From the NCBI GenBank assembly GCA_048201975.1, contig DBFBGQ010000041.1:1-22320 (forward strand): DNA of 22,320 bases, written 5' to 3'. How positions within the stretch are numbered: position 1 is the first letter of the stretch; every line of letters starts with the position of its first letter. This stretch comes from Egerieenecus sp048201975. Lineage in GTDB: Bacteria; Bacillota; Clostridia; Christensenellales; Aristaeellaceae. The position numbers and the translations under genes are program-made. The notes under the pieces are model-generated. The model saw only the letters and a program-made list of their open reading frames with translations, did not search any database and was not told the origin of the DNA. Positions 14,572-21,991 of this stretch are shown one piece after another.

Positions 14572-14907
14572 TCAGTCGATTTCCGCGTTGCACTTTTTGC
14601 ACACGCGGATCATTTTGCGCTTCTTGCCACCGTTGTCGGTCTCCACCATGGTGATCTTGTGGCTCACGCGGGCGGCCTTGCCGCACTTGGGGCACACCAG
14701 CATCACGTTGCTGGCGTCGATGGGAGCTTCCTTATGGATAATCCCGCCGGGCTGCATGGCGTTGCGCGCCTTTTGATGCTTGGTGACCATGTTTACGCCT
14801 TCCACCACGACCTTGCCGGTCTTGGGGTAAGCAGCGGTGATCTTGCCCTTCTTGCCCTTGTCCTTGCCGGAGATGACAACGACCTGGTCCTTGGAACGTA
14901 CATGCAT
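14572..14907 (-). CDS. rplX: 50S ribosomal protein L24
   Basis: This 111-residue protein begins MHVRSKDQVVVISGKDKGKKG, the KOW motif through which L24 nucleates 23S rRNA folding at the tunnel exit. The C-terminal half holds two CxxC pairs, Cys72/Cys75 and Cys103/Cys106, a probable zinc ribbon also seen in other Clostridia-type L24. GAGGAGG lies upstream of the ATG. Confidence 0.97.
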   Translation of the reverse strand: MHVRSKDQVVVISGKDKGKKGKITAAYPKTGKVVVEGVNMVTKHQKARNAMQPGGIIHKEAPIDASNVMLVCPKCGKAARVSHKITMVETDNGGKKRKMIRVCKKCNAEID

Positions 14908-14923
14908 ATCGTTTCGCCTCCTC

Positions 14924-15292
14924 TTACAGCACTTCGGGAGCCAGAGAAACGATCTTCATGAAGTCCTTCTCACGCAGCTCACGGGCAACGGGTCCAAAGA
15001 TACGGGTTCCACGGGGCATTTTCTGGTCGTTGATGATCACGGCGGCGTTGTCGTCAAACTTGATGTAGCTGCCGTCGGGGCGGCGCTTGCTCTTGACCTG
15101 ACGCACGATCACGGCCTTGACCACGTCGCCCTTCTTCACCTGGCCGCCGGGGGTGGCGGTCTTCACGCTGGCAACGATCACGTCGCCGATGGAGCCATCG
15201 CGACGGAACGAACCGCCCAGCACGCGGATGCACATGATTTCCTTGGCGCCGGAGTTGTCGGCAACCTTAAGTCGCGTTTGCGGCTGAATCAT
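14924..15292 (-). CDS. rplN: 50S ribosomal protein L14
   Basis: This 122-residue protein begins MIQPQTRLKVADNSGAKEIM and has GDVIVASVKTATPGGQVKKGDVVKAVIVR and the end RELREKDFMKIVSLAPEVL. L14 forms intersubunit bridge B8 and is the docking site of the silencing factor RsfS. AAGGAGG precedes the start. It is the first gene of the classical spc group but is co-transcribed here with the S10 genes, with no promoter visible between. Confidence 0.97.
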   Translation of the reverse strand: MIQPQTRLKVADNSGAKEIMCIRVLGGSFRRDGSIGDVIVASVKTATPGGQVKKGDVVKAVIVRQVKSKRRPDGSYIKFDDNAAVIINDQKMPRGTRIFGPVARELREKDFMKIVSLAPEVL

Positions 15293-15323
15293 ACTGGATT
15301 GTCCTCCTTACATGACGGTAAGC

Positions 15324-15584
15324 TCACTTGGCCTTCTCGATGATCTCCACCAGGCGCCAGCGCTTATCGTGGCTCAGCGGACGGGTCTCCATCACGCGGA
15401 TGGTGTCGCCGATGCCGCACTCGTTCTTCTCATCATGCACCTTCAGCTTGCTGGTACGGTTCATGATCTTGCCATACAGGGGATGACGGACGCGGGTCTT
15501 GATCTGAATGACGCAGGTCTTGTCCATTTTGTCGCTGACCACGACGCCGATCCGGGTTTTACGAAGTCCTCTTTCTTCAGACAT
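15324..15584 (-). CDS. rpsQ: 30S ribosomal protein S17
   Basis: This 86-residue OB-fold protein shows RKTRIGVVVSDKMDKTCVIQIKTRVRHPLYGKI and DTIRVMETRPLSHDKRWRLVEIIEKA, the family signatures. It is a primary binder of the 16S 5' domain. AAAGGAGG lies about 11 nt before the ATG. Gaps of about 30 bp separate it from its neighbours. Confidence 0.97.
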   Translation of the reverse strand: MSEERGLRKTRIGVVVSDKMDKTCVIQIKTRVRHPLYGKIMNRTSKLKVHDEKNECGIGDTIRVMETRPLSHDKRWRLVEIIEKAK

Positions 15585-15613
15585 TGAAGCGGCTGCCTCC
15601 TTTCAAGTATCTC

Positions 15614-15805
15614 TTACGCCTGCTCCTTGAGGCGAAGAATGGTCTTGGCCCGTGCGATGTCCCGCTTCACAGCGGTAATCTGCATGGTGTTTTGCAGCTG
15701 ACCGGTGGCAAGCTGAAAACGAAGGTTGAACAGCTCGCTCTTGAGCTCCTTGACCTTGGCCGTAAGCTGCTCGGGATTCATCGCGGAGAATTCATTAGCC
15801 TTCAT
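15614..15805 (-). CDS. rpmC: 50S ribosomal protein L29
   Basis: The 63-residue helical hairpin MKANEFSAMNPEQLTAKVKE and onward, with ELFNLRFQLATGQLQNTMQI, is L29. It lies at the tunnel exit with L23, near the docking site for trigger factor and SRP. The ATG overlaps the rplP stop (ATGA), indicating translational coupling. Confidence 0.96.
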   Translation of the reverse strand: MKANEFSAMNPEQLTAKVKELKSELFNLRFQLATGQLQNTMQITAVKRDIARAKTILRLKEQA

Positions 15806-16242
15806 TCTTTGTCACCACCCGCTTCAGTGTTCTGCGCATCGCGCGCGATGATCTTGCTCTTCATGGGCAGCTTGTGGGCGGCCAGACGGAGGGCCTCACG
15901 GGCCGTCTCCTCAGCCACGCCCGCGATTTCAAACAGCACGCGGCCGGGCTTGACCACCGCCACCCAGTACTCGGGGTTGCCCTTGCCGGAACCCATGCGG
16001 GTCTCGGCGGGCTTCTCGGTTACGGGCTTATCGGGGAAAATCTTGATCCAGACCTGACCGCCGCGCTTGGTGTAGCGGGTCAGGGCGATACGAGCCGCCT
16101 CGATCTGCTGGCTGGTCACCCAGCAGGGCTCGGTAGCCTGCAGGCCAAACTCGCCGTAGGCCAGGAAATTGCCGCGATGGGCCGCGCCCTTCATACGGCC
16201 GCGGAACACCTTGCGGTGCTTCACTCTCTTGGGCATCAGCAT
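15802..16242 (-). CDS. rplP: 50S ribosomal protein L16
   Basis: This 146-residue protein has KRVKHRKVFRGRMKGAAHRGN, VTSQQIEAARIALTRYTKRGGQVWIKIFPDKPVTEKPAETRMGSGKG and the end typical of L16, which contacts A-site tRNA. The start may be ATG 16242 (MLMPKR) or 16236 (MPKR, the more usual N-terminus); AAGGAGGT lies 10 nt before the first and 16 nt before the second, so I keep 16242. A short acidic tail (TEAGGDKE) extends the usual C-terminus. Confidence 0.96.
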   Translation of the reverse strand: MLMPKRVKHRKVFRGRMKGAAHRGNFLAYGEFGLQATEPCWVTSQQIEAARIALTRYTKRGGQVWIKIFPDKPVTEKPAETRMGSGKGNPEYWVAVVKPGRVLFEIAGVAEETAREALRLAAHKLPMKSKIIARDAQNTEAGGDKE

Positions 16243-16245
16243 AGG

Positions 16246-16914
16246 TTACTTTACCTCCTTCGCAGCAGGCGCCTTCTTGGCCTTGGGCAGGATCTGGCCC
16301 TTGTAGATCCAGACCTTCACGCCCAGGCGGCCATAGGTCGTCTTGGCTTCGGCGAAGCCGTAGTCGATGTTGGCACGCAGGGTCTGCAGCGGGATGGAGC
16401 CGTCGTGGTAGTGCTCGGTGCGGGCGATATCCGCGCCGCCCAGGCGGCCGCTCACGCTGGTCTTGATGCCCTTGACGCCGGGCACCTTCATGGCGCGCTG
16501 CTGGGCCTGCTTCAGGGCGCGGCGGAAGCTGATGCGCTTCTCCAGCTGCTGGGCGATGTTCTCGGCCACCAGCTGGGCGTCGCCGTCGGGCTGCTTGATC
16601 TCCATCACATTGATGTGCGCGGGCCGGCCCAGGAAGTTGGTGATCTCCGTCTTCAGGGCCTCGATGCCGGCGCCGCCGCGGCCGATGATCATGCCGGGCT
16701 TGCCGGTGAAGATGTTCACGGTGATCATCTTGGCGCTGCGCTCAATGTCGATCCGGCTGATGCCGGTCGCGTAGAACTTTTCCTTCAGCATTTCGCGGAG
16801 CTTGTAATCCTCAACGAGGTTGTTCGCGAAATCCTTTTTGCCGGCATACCAGCGGGTGCTCCAGTCGAAGATCACACCGACGCGAGCGCCGTGGGGATTT
16901 ACTTTCTGACCCAT
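16246..16914 (-). CDS. rpsC: 30S ribosomal protein S3
   Basis: This 222-residue protein begins MGQKVNPHGARVGV, has a KH type II domain with the binding loop KPGMIIGRGG (72-81), and the C-terminal part SGRLGGADIARTEHYHDGSIPLQTLRANIDYGFAEAKTTYGRLGVKVWIYKG. S3 lines the mRNA entry channel. AGGAGG lies before ATG 16914; the longer open frame to 17010 runs into rplV and is rejected. The tail after 210 is Lys/Ala-rich and extends slightly into the spacer. Confidence 0.97.
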   Translation of the reverse strand: MGQKVNPHGARVGVIFDWSTRWYAGKKDFANNLVEDYKLREMLKEKFYATGISRIDIERSAKMITVNIFTGKPGMIIGRGGAGIEALKTEITNFLGRPAHINVMEIKQPDGDAQLVAENIAQQLEKRISFRRALKQAQQRAMKVPGVKGIKTSVSGRLGGADIARTEHYHDGSIPLQTLRANIDYGFAEAKTTYGRLGVKVWIYKGQILPKAKKAPAAKEVK

Positions 16915-16933
16915 GGAAAAACCTCCTATCGGA

Positions 16934-17317
16934 TTACTTCTGGTCCAGCACCACGCTGATGTGGCTGGTGCGCTTGAGCATGGGGGACGCGCTGCCGCGG
17001 CTGCGGGCAACGTAGCGCTTCAGCGTGGGGCCGGGGTTGGCGTACACTTCGGCCACATACAGGTTCTGACGGTTCAGCTCCTGGTTGTTCACGGCGTTGG
17101 CGATGGCGCTGTTGAGCACCTTGGCCACCACGGGCGCGGCCGCCTTGGGGGTGTACTGCAGGATGGCCAGAGCTTCATCCACGTTCTTCCCACGGATCAG
17201 GTCGATGACGATCTTCACCTTACGGGAGGAGATGCGGATATATTTCGCGTGCGCCTGGGGGCGCTTGTCGGCGTTCTGCTTGCGGGCGGCCGACTTTTCC
17301 CGGGAACGGGTTGCCAT
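16934..17317 (-). CDS. rplV: 50S ribosomal protein L22
   Basis: This 127-residue protein has AKYIRISSRKVKIVIDLIRGKNVDEALAIL (about 24-53) and the tunnel hairpin APTLK-like region seen as NPGPTLKRYVARSRGSASPMLKRTSHISVVL. Its first about 20 residues (ATRSREKSAARKQNADKR) form a basic extension longer than in many homologues. The extended loop narrows the exit tunnel and is a macrolide-resistance hotspot elsewhere. AAGGAG precedes the ATG. Confidence 0.97.
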   Translation of the reverse strand: MATRSREKSAARKQNADKRPQAHAKYIRISSRKVKIVIDLIRGKNVDEALAILQYTPKAAAPVVAKVLNSAIANAVNNQELNRQNLYVAEVYANPGPTLKRYVARSRGSASPMLKRTSHISVVLDQK

Positions 17318-17337
17318 ATCGTATCACTCCTTCCGTA

Positions 17338-17616
17338 TTATTTGCGCACGGCGGTCTTGTCGCCGGAGTGGCCGCGGAACGTGCGGGTGGGGGCGAACTC
17401 GCCCAGCTTGTGACCCACCATGTCCTCCGTCACATAAACCGGCACATGCTTGCGGCCGTCGTGTACAGCGATGGTATGACCGACAAATTCAGGGAAGATG
17501 GTGGAGGAACGGGACCAGGTCTTCACCACGGTCTTGTTCCCCGCCTTGTTCATTTCAACGATGCGCTTCATCAGCGCCTTCTCAACGTAAGGTCCCTTCT
17601 TAATGGAACGGCTCAT
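17338..17616 (-). CDS. rpsS: 30S ribosomal protein S19
   Basis: This 92-residue protein begins MSRSIKKGPYVEKALMKRI and has KTWSRSSTIFPEFVGHTIAVHDGRKHVPVYVTEDMVGHKLGEFAPTRTFRGH, the S19 core. It lies in the 30S head and touches the A-site tRNA region through its tail. AAGGAGG precedes the ATG by 11 nt. Confidence 0.97.
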   Translation of the reverse strand: MSRSIKKGPYVEKALMKRIVEMNKAGNKTVVKTWSRSSTIFPEFVGHTIAVHDGRKHVPVYVTEDMVGHKLGEFAPTRTFRGHSGDKTAVRK

Positions 17617-17649
17617 TCGATGGCTGCCTCCTTCCTATGGGATACGCGC

Positions 17650-18480
17650 TTACTTGCCCGCGCGCTTGACGATCATCTTGTTGGAATACTTCTTGTGCTT
17701 CCGGGTCTTCAGGCCCAGCGCGGGCTTGCCCCAGGGAGTCACAGGAGCAGGCATACCAACGGGGCTCTTGCCCTCGCCGCCGCCGTGGGGGTGATCGCAG
17801 GGATTCATGACCACGCCGCGGACCGTGGGACGGATGCCCATGTGGCGCACGCGGCCGGCCTTGCCCAGGCGAACGTTCTCATGGTCGGTGTTGCCCACGG
17901 TGCCGATGGTGGCCTTGGCGCTGAGGGGCAGCTTGCGCATTTCGCCGGAGGGCAGACGCACCTGGGCGAAGCCGTTCTCCTTGCCCATCAGCTGGGCGCT
18001 CATGCCGGCGGAGCGGACCATCTGGCCGCCGCGGCCGGGCTTGATCTCGAGGTTGTGGATCAGCGTGCCCACGGGGATGTTTTGAAGGGGCATGGCGTTG
18101 CCGGGCTTGATGTCCGCGTTCTCGGAGGAGACTACGGTGTCGCCCACGTTCAGCCCCAGAGGCGCCAGGATGTAGCGCTTCTCGCCGTCGGCGTAGTGCA
18201 GCAGCGCAATGAAGGCGCTGCGGTTGGGATCGTACTCAATGGCCGCAACCTTGGCGGGAACTTCCAGCTTGTTGCGCTTGAAGTCGATCACGCGATACTT
18301 GATCTTGTTGCCGCCGCCCTGATGGCGCACGGTGATTTTGCCCTGCTTGTTCCGGCCGGCGTTCTTTTTGAGGTATTCGCAAAGGCTCTTTTCGGGAGTC
18401 TTCTTGGTGATTTCCTCGTAGGTCAGCACCGACATAAAGCGCCGGGCGGGCGAAGTCGGCTTGTAAACTCGAATAGCCAT
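17650..18480 (-). CDS. rplB: 50S ribosomal protein L2
   Basis: This 276-residue protein begins MAIRVYKPTSPARRF. It has the OB-fold and SH3-like RNA-binding domains (about 40-200) and the functionally critical NPCDHPHGGGEGKSP (227-240), where His230 corresponds to the conserved His229 of E. coli needed for peptidyl transfer. The Cys in NPCDHPHGG replaces the commoner Val. AGGGGAGG precedes the start. No anomalies in length. Confidence 0.97.
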   Translation of the reverse strand: MAIRVYKPTSPARRFMSVLTYEEITKKTPEKSLCEYLKKNAGRNKQGKITVRHQGGGNKIKYRVIDFKRNKLEVPAKVAAIEYDPNRSAFIALLHYADGEKRYILAPLGLNVGDTVVSSENADIKPGNAMPLQNIPVGTLIHNLEIKPGRGGQMVRSAGMSAQLMGKENGFAQVRLPSGEMRKLPLSAKATIGTVGNTDHENVRLGKAGRVRHMGIRPTVRGVVMNPCDHPHGGGEGKSPVGMPAPVTPWGKPALGLKTRKHKKYSNKMIVKRAGK

Positions 18481-18501
18481 GGTTCTTTGTCCTCCCCTGC
18501 T

Positions 18502-18807
18502 TTACTGGGCCATGCCCTCGAAGAATTTGATCGGCTTGGAATCCTTCTTCAGGGTCACATAGGCCTTTTTCACTTCCGGCGTCCGGCCGGAGAATTTGCC
18601 CTGGCGCTTGATCTTGCCCAGGGTGCGGACGGTGTTGACCTTTTCGACCTTCACGCCGTCCTCGGCGAAGATGCTCTCCAGCGCCAGCTTGATCTCGGTC
18701 TTGTTGGCGCCAACGGCCACCTCAAAGATGTAGCGCTTGTCGCCGATGCCCTCGTAAGCCTTCTCGGTGAGGACGGGGCGCAGGATGATATCGTGCGGAT
18801 CCTTCAT
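18502..18807 (-). CDS. rplW: 50S ribosomal protein L23
   Basis: This 101-residue protein begins MKDPHDIILRPVLTEKAYEG and has VGANKTEIKLALESIFAEDGVKVEKVNT and the loop GKIKRQGKFSGRTPEVKKAYVTLK, all L23 hallmarks. It is the tunnel-exit docking site for trigger factor and SRP. The ATG overlaps the rplD stop (TAATG) and its AGGAGG lies inside rplD, so both are translationally coupled. Confidence 0.97.
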   Translation of the reverse strand: MKDPHDIILRPVLTEKAYEGIGDKRYIFEVAVGANKTEIKLALESIFAEDGVKVEKVNTVRTLGKIKRQGKFSGRTPEVKKAYVTLKKDSKPIKFFEGMAQ

Positions 18808-19430
18808 TAGGCGTACACCTCCTCGACGGACTGGGTCGCCGCCTTGGTGAGGATCACCTTGCCGGCGTTGAGAATGTCGTACACATTCAGGGTGTTGACA
18901 TAAGCGGTCTTGGCCTCGGCCAGGTTGCTGGTGGCGCGGACGACGTTCTCGTCCCGCTCAGGCAGCACCACCAGGGCCTTCTTGGTGGCGCCCAGCTTTT
19001 TGAGGGTTTCGGCCATGAGCTTGGTCTTGCCCTCCTTGAGCTTGAGCTCGTCCACGATCATGATCTCGCCGGCCTGGAGCTTGGAGGTCAGGGCGGACTT
19101 GAACGCAGCGCGGCGCACCTTCTTGGGCACGGCGATGACGTAATCCCGGGGCTTGGGTGCGAACACCACGCCGCCGTGGGTGAACTGGGGCGCGCGGTTG
19201 CCATGGTGGCGCGCGTTACCGGTGCCCTTCTGGCGGTAGATCTTGCGGCCGCCGCCGCGCACCTCGGTGCGGGTTTTGGCGCTCTGGGTGCCCTGGCGCT
19301 TGTTGGCCAGGATGGAGCGGACGACCAGATGCATGGCGGCAACGTTGATCTCCGCGGCGAAGATGTCGTCGCTCAGCTCAATCTCGCCAATGGCCGCGCC
19401 TTCCATATTATAAAGAGCAGTCTTAGGCAT
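18807..19430 (-). CDS. rplD: 50S ribosomal protein L4
   Basis: This 207-residue protein carries the extended tunnel loop RTEVRGGGRKIYRQKGTGNARHHGNRAPQFTHGGVVFAPKPRDY (about 54-97) and the globular core with QAGEIMIVDELKL and NTLNVYDILNAGKVILTK. L4 constricts the exit tunnel with L22. In several bacterial groups L4 also represses its own operon by binding the rpsJ leader; the leader here has hairpins but the link is unproven. AAGGAGG precedes the ATG. Confidence 0.97.
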   Translation of the reverse strand: MPKTALYNMEGAAIGEIELSDDIFAAEINVAAMHLVVRSILANKRQGTQSAKTRTEVRGGGRKIYRQKGTGNARHHGNRAPQFTHGGVVFAPKPRDYVIAVPKKVRRAAFKSALTSKLQAGEIMIVDELKLKEGKTKLMAETLKKLGATKKALVVLPERDENVVRATSNLAEAKTAYVNTLNVYDILNAGKVILTKAATQSVEEVYA

Positions 19431-19455
19431 GCTGTTTGTTCCTCCTTACACAGGC

Positions 19456-20097
19456 TCAGGCCTTGCACGAATTGCGGACGATGAGCAGGCCGCCGTTGGG
19501 GCCGGGCACAGCGCCCTTCACCAGCAGCAGGTTGCGCTCCGCGTCCACCTGCACGATCTCCAGGTTCTGGATGGTCACGCGATCCACGCCGTAATGGCCG
19601 GCCATGTGCTTGTTCTTGAACACACGGGAAGGATCGGAGTTGGCGCTGAGGGAGCCCACGCCGCGGTGATACTTGGAGCCGTGCGCCATGGGGCCGGTGT
19701 GCTGGTTCCAGCGCTGAATGGCGCCGGTGTAGCCGTGGCCCTTGCTGGTGCCGGTGATGTCGATCTTGTCGCCCGCAGCGAACTGGTCGACCTTGAGCTG
19801 ATCGCCCACGTTGTAGCCGGAGCAGTCGTCAAAGCGGAACTCGCGCAGGGCGCGCATGGGGGCCACGCCCGCCTTCTTGAAGTGACCGGCCTCGGGCTTG
19901 TTCAGCAGCTTCTTGGCGCGGTTCTCCGTCAGCGCGCCGAAGCCCACCTGCACGGCCTCATAGCCGTCGGTTTCCACAGTCTTCTTCTGCACCACGGTGC
20001 AGGGGCCCGCTTCAATCACGGTGACCGGAACGAGACGGCCGTCTTCGGTGAAGACCTGCGTCATGCCGATCTTTTTGCCCACGATCGCTTTCTTCAT
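19456..20097 (-). CDS. rplC: 50S ribosomal protein L3
   Basis: This 213-residue protein starts MKKAIVGKKIGMTQVFTEDG and has the loop TGTSKGHGYTGAIQRWNQHTGPMAHGSKYHRGVGSL that reaches toward the peptidyl-transferase centre, and AGHYGVDRVTIQNLEIV. It initiates 50S assembly. I start at ATG 20097 because AGGAGG lies 9 nt before it; the open frame to 20151 adds residues unlike L3. It is 28 bp after rpsJ. Confidence 0.97.
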   Translation of the reverse strand: MKKAIVGKKIGMTQVFTEDGRLVPVTVIEAGPCTVVQKKTVETDGYEAVQVGFGALTENRAKKLLNKPEAGHFKKAGVAPMRALREFRFDDCSGYNVGDQLKVDQFAAGDKIDITGTSKGHGYTGAIQRWNQHTGPMAHGSKYHRGVGSLSANSDPSRVFKNKHMAGHYGVDRVTIQNLEIVQVDAERNLLLVKGAVPGPNGGLLIVRNSCKA

Positions 20098-20125
20098 TTT
20101 ATCGTTCCTCCTGCTTTTTTCGTTT

Positions 20126-20434
20126 TTACAGCTTGAGTTCGATTTCGACACCAGCAGGAAGTTCGAGCTTCATCATGGCGTCCACCGTCTTCGGGTTGGG
20201 GTTGTTGATGTCGATGAGGCGCTTATGGGTGCGGCGCTCAAACTGTTCGCGGCTGTCCTTGTACTTGTGGGGCGCGCGAAGGATGGTGACGATCTCCTTC
20301 TCCGTGGGGAGCGGGATCGGGCCGGATACCCGGGCGCCAGTCCGCTTGGCGGTTTCCACAATCCGCTCCGCAGACCGATCGATCAGGTTGTGCTCGTAGC
20401 TCTTGAGCTTGATACGGATTTTCTGGGTGGCCAT
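20126..20434 (-). CDS. rpsJ: 30S ribosomal protein S10 (NusE)
   Basis: This 102-residue protein begins MATQKIRIKLKSYEHNLIDR, with RVSGPIPLPTEKEIVTILRAPHKYKDSREQFERRTHKRLIDI (35-76). S10 is part of the 30S head and, as NusE, joins NusB and NusG in antitermination and transcription-translation coupling. AAGGAGGT lies 8 nt before ATG 20434; the open frame to 20569 upstream does not resemble S10. It is the first gene of the superoperon. Confidence 0.97.
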   Translation of the reverse strand: MATQKIRIKLKSYEHNLIDRSAERIVETAKRTGARVSGPIPLPTEKEIVTILRAPHKYKDSREQFERRTHKRLIDINNPNPKTVDAMMKLELPAGVEIELKL

Positions 20435-20597
20435 TGATTTACCTCCTTGATCGTTCTCGTATGCGCCGTCGCGGTGCCCACTGCAGGTGCAGGCCCCGCC
20501 CGCGCTATCGAGTCCGTCGCCCGATTCTCGGGCTGGTCCATGGTAATTACCCGCCTGGCCTGGCGGCAACTTACCACTTCATCCCTAAACAGACAAC
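20435..20597 (-). promoter_or_regulatory. Untranslated leader of the S10 superoperon with hairpins
   Basis: From the predicted transcription start to rpsJ there are about 160 nt. They contain a 6-bp stem with a 3-nt loop (GCCCGA and TCGGGC, arms 20519-20524 and 20528-20533) and a 5-bp stem (20551-20555 with 20562-20566). The near-palindrome CTGCAGGTGCAG lies at 20481-20492. A leader of this length is compatible with autoregulation by a ribosomal protein such as L4, as known for S10 operons in other groups. I could not match it to a specific known leader. Confidence 0.5.
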
Positions 20598-20603
20598 GCT
20601 CAT

Positions 20604-20632
20604 ATTATACAGACTCCGGGGGGAAATTGCAA
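20604..20632 (-). promoter_or_regulatory. Sigma-A promoter of the S10 superoperon
   Basis: On the minus strand, TTGCAA (20627-20632) and perfect TATAAT (20604-20609) are separated by 17 bp, with an AT-rich, A/T-tract upstream region (20633-20675) that could act as an UP element. It lies about 170 bp upstream of rpsJ. This is the only strong promoter I see for the ribosomal operon. Confidence 0.88.
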
Positions 20633-20783
20633 TACGTTTTTCACCCTTTTTGCGAAAATTTTTTTGTTTTTTCCGCTCCCGCCGTTGCTGCAACCCGCGG
20701 CGCGGGGCTGTTTTGGGCCCATGGCATCAAGACACGATTCCGGGTGTATCCATCTTTTTCCCCTTTTCCTCCGTTTTCCGCCC

Positions 20784-20830
20784 GCAAATCCAAATTCTGG
20801 AGTCTTTCCGGTAGGTTATCCAGCATTTGC
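20784..20830. repeat. Nested imperfect inverted repeat
   Basis: GCAAAT (20784-20789) pairs with ATTTGC (20825-20830) and, inside it, CTGGA (20797-20801) pairs with TCCAG (20819-20823), with an asymmetric internal bulge on the left side. It could be a folded RNA element or a DNA site for a regulator of either divergent unit; chance is not excluded. Confidence 0.3.
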
Positions 20831-20950
20831 AAGGCTTTGCGGCGCAATTTCTGCACACCCCATCGCGTGTGTCCAGTCAGCATCTTCCAGCGGGGGGATT
20901 TTCTCCGGGAGGCAGGTAGGGATTTTTTGCGTTTTTTCGCGGAAAATTTC

Positions 20951-20980
20951 TTGCATGGTTTGCCGCGGGTGTGCTATCCT
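20951..20980 (+). promoter_or_regulatory. Probable promoter of the exported-protein gene
   Basis: TTGCAT (20951-20956) and TATCCT (20975-20980) are 18 bp apart on the plus strand, five and four bases respectively matching consensus. This would give a leader of about 95 nt before ATG 21083. Confidence 0.5.
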
Positions 20981-21082
20981 TATTTTGGATGCGTAACAGA
21001 TGCAAATTTTTTCCGCTCTGGCAGAGATTTGCCACGCAAAACCGTTTCTCTTGATGAATGAGCCATTACGGGAGGAAACCCA

Positions 21083-21955
21083 ATGAAACGTGTTTTGATT
21101 CTGTTGATCGCCCTGCTGACGCTGGGCCTGTGCCTTTCCGCCGCCCAGGCCGAAGAGGTTTTCTGCGTCAGCGAAGCGGTCTTTGCTTCCCCCAACGTCT
21201 GGGATGCGTCCTTCCGGGAAGCGAACCTGACCACCTCCGCCTCCTACGTGAACATCTCCTGCGCCCTGGCCGGGGAGACGCCGGTGACGCTTTCCATTTC
21301 CCAGGAAAGCACCGGCGCGCTGGTGTATTCGCGGGACTACGGCACGGTCAGCGGCGAATTCCGCTCGGAGGACATCTATCTGAAACTGGAGGGCGACGCC
21401 ACCACCTATCAGGTGCAGCTGAACTGCGGCGGGCAGGTATACGCTTTCCCCATCGACCGGGTCATGGCCCGGCTGCAGGGCAACGCCGCCTGCTCCGCGG
21501 GCTACCCGCTTTCCGCCATCACCGGCCGGGACCTGTGGCAGACGGTGACCCTGCTGGACCTGAACGCCCTGGAAGGTTCCAGCGCCACCTATGACCTGTA
21601 CGCCAGCAACCGCTATGTGCTGGGCAGCGTGACATTTTCCGTATCCGGGGGCGCGGTATGCGCCAGCGTATCCCTGAACCCGGAGGCGGACGTGAGCATC
21701 GACGGCGCCACGGTGTATGTGGCTTCCACCGCCCTGGAGGCCGCTTCCCTGGGCCAGAAGGGCTGCACCGCCGCCAGCGGCGGGCTGGACAGCTACATTG
21801 CCGGCAGCGGCACCGGCCTGGCCGCGGTGTACGTGAAGCTCACCGTATCCTTCCAGCCCGACGGCCTCCCCACGGGCATTTCCCCCGTGTGGAACGGTCA
21901 GGATCAGCTGTGGCAGCGCATGCTGCAGGAAACCACCGCCGAGGCCGTGGGCTGA
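21083..21955 (+). CDS. Exported protein of unknown function
   Basis: This 290-residue protein opens with a clear Sec signal peptide: positive MKR, hydrophobic VLILLIALLTLGLCLSA, then AQA before Glu24, a good signal peptidase I site at 23/24. There is no lipobox and no later membrane segment or cell-wall sorting signal, so it is probably released or peripherally held. The mature part is rich in Ser, Thr, Gly, Ala and alternating hydrophobic residues, suggesting a beta-sandwich or repeat-rich fold: two similar-looking strand-rich halves around 48-125 and 150-258. Six cysteines (28, 60, 115, 137, 193, 228) could form disulfides. I do not recognise the family. GGGAGGAAA lies 5 nt before the ATG. 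A MazG-like gene follows 36 bp downstream. Confidence 0.8.
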   Translation: MKRVLILLIALLTLGLCLSAAQAEEVFCVSEAVFASPNVWDASFREANLTTSASYVNISCALAGETPVTLSISQESTGALVYSRDYGTVSGEFRSEDIYLKLEGDATTYQVQLNCGGQVYAFPIDRVMARLQGNAACSAGYPLSAITGRDLWQTVTLLDLNALEGSSATYDLYASNRYVLGSVTFSVSGGAVCASVSLNPEADVSIDGATVYVASTALEAASLGQKGCTAASGGLDSYIAGSGTGLAAVYVKLTVSFQPDGLPTGISPVWNGQDQLWQRMLQETTAEAVG

Positions 21956-21991
21956 CGCTTTCTCCATCTCCATCGGAAAGGAAGGCTGTGC

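Larger units (their letters stand above)
20633..21082. other. Gene-free divergent spacer
   Basis: About 450 bp between the S10 promoter and the exported-protein gene contain no recognisable gene. Short open frames on both strands (for example minus 20641-20883) have no family match or ribosome binding site. Notable are T-runs around 20651-20675 and 20921-20935, a nested imperfect inverted repeat at 20784-20830, and a plus-strand promoter at 20951-20980. It likely holds upstream elements of both promoters. Confidence 0.5.

Noticed and set aside
17311..18810. Long plus-strand frame opposite rplW, rplB and rpsS
   Set aside because: Same GC-driven shadow effect; the three ribosomal genes on the minus strand account for the sequence fully.
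20641..20883. Minus-strand 80-codon frame upstream of the S10 promoter
   Set aside because: No ribosome binding site, no family resemblance, and it ends at the promoter's upstream A/T tracts. It is more likely chance.
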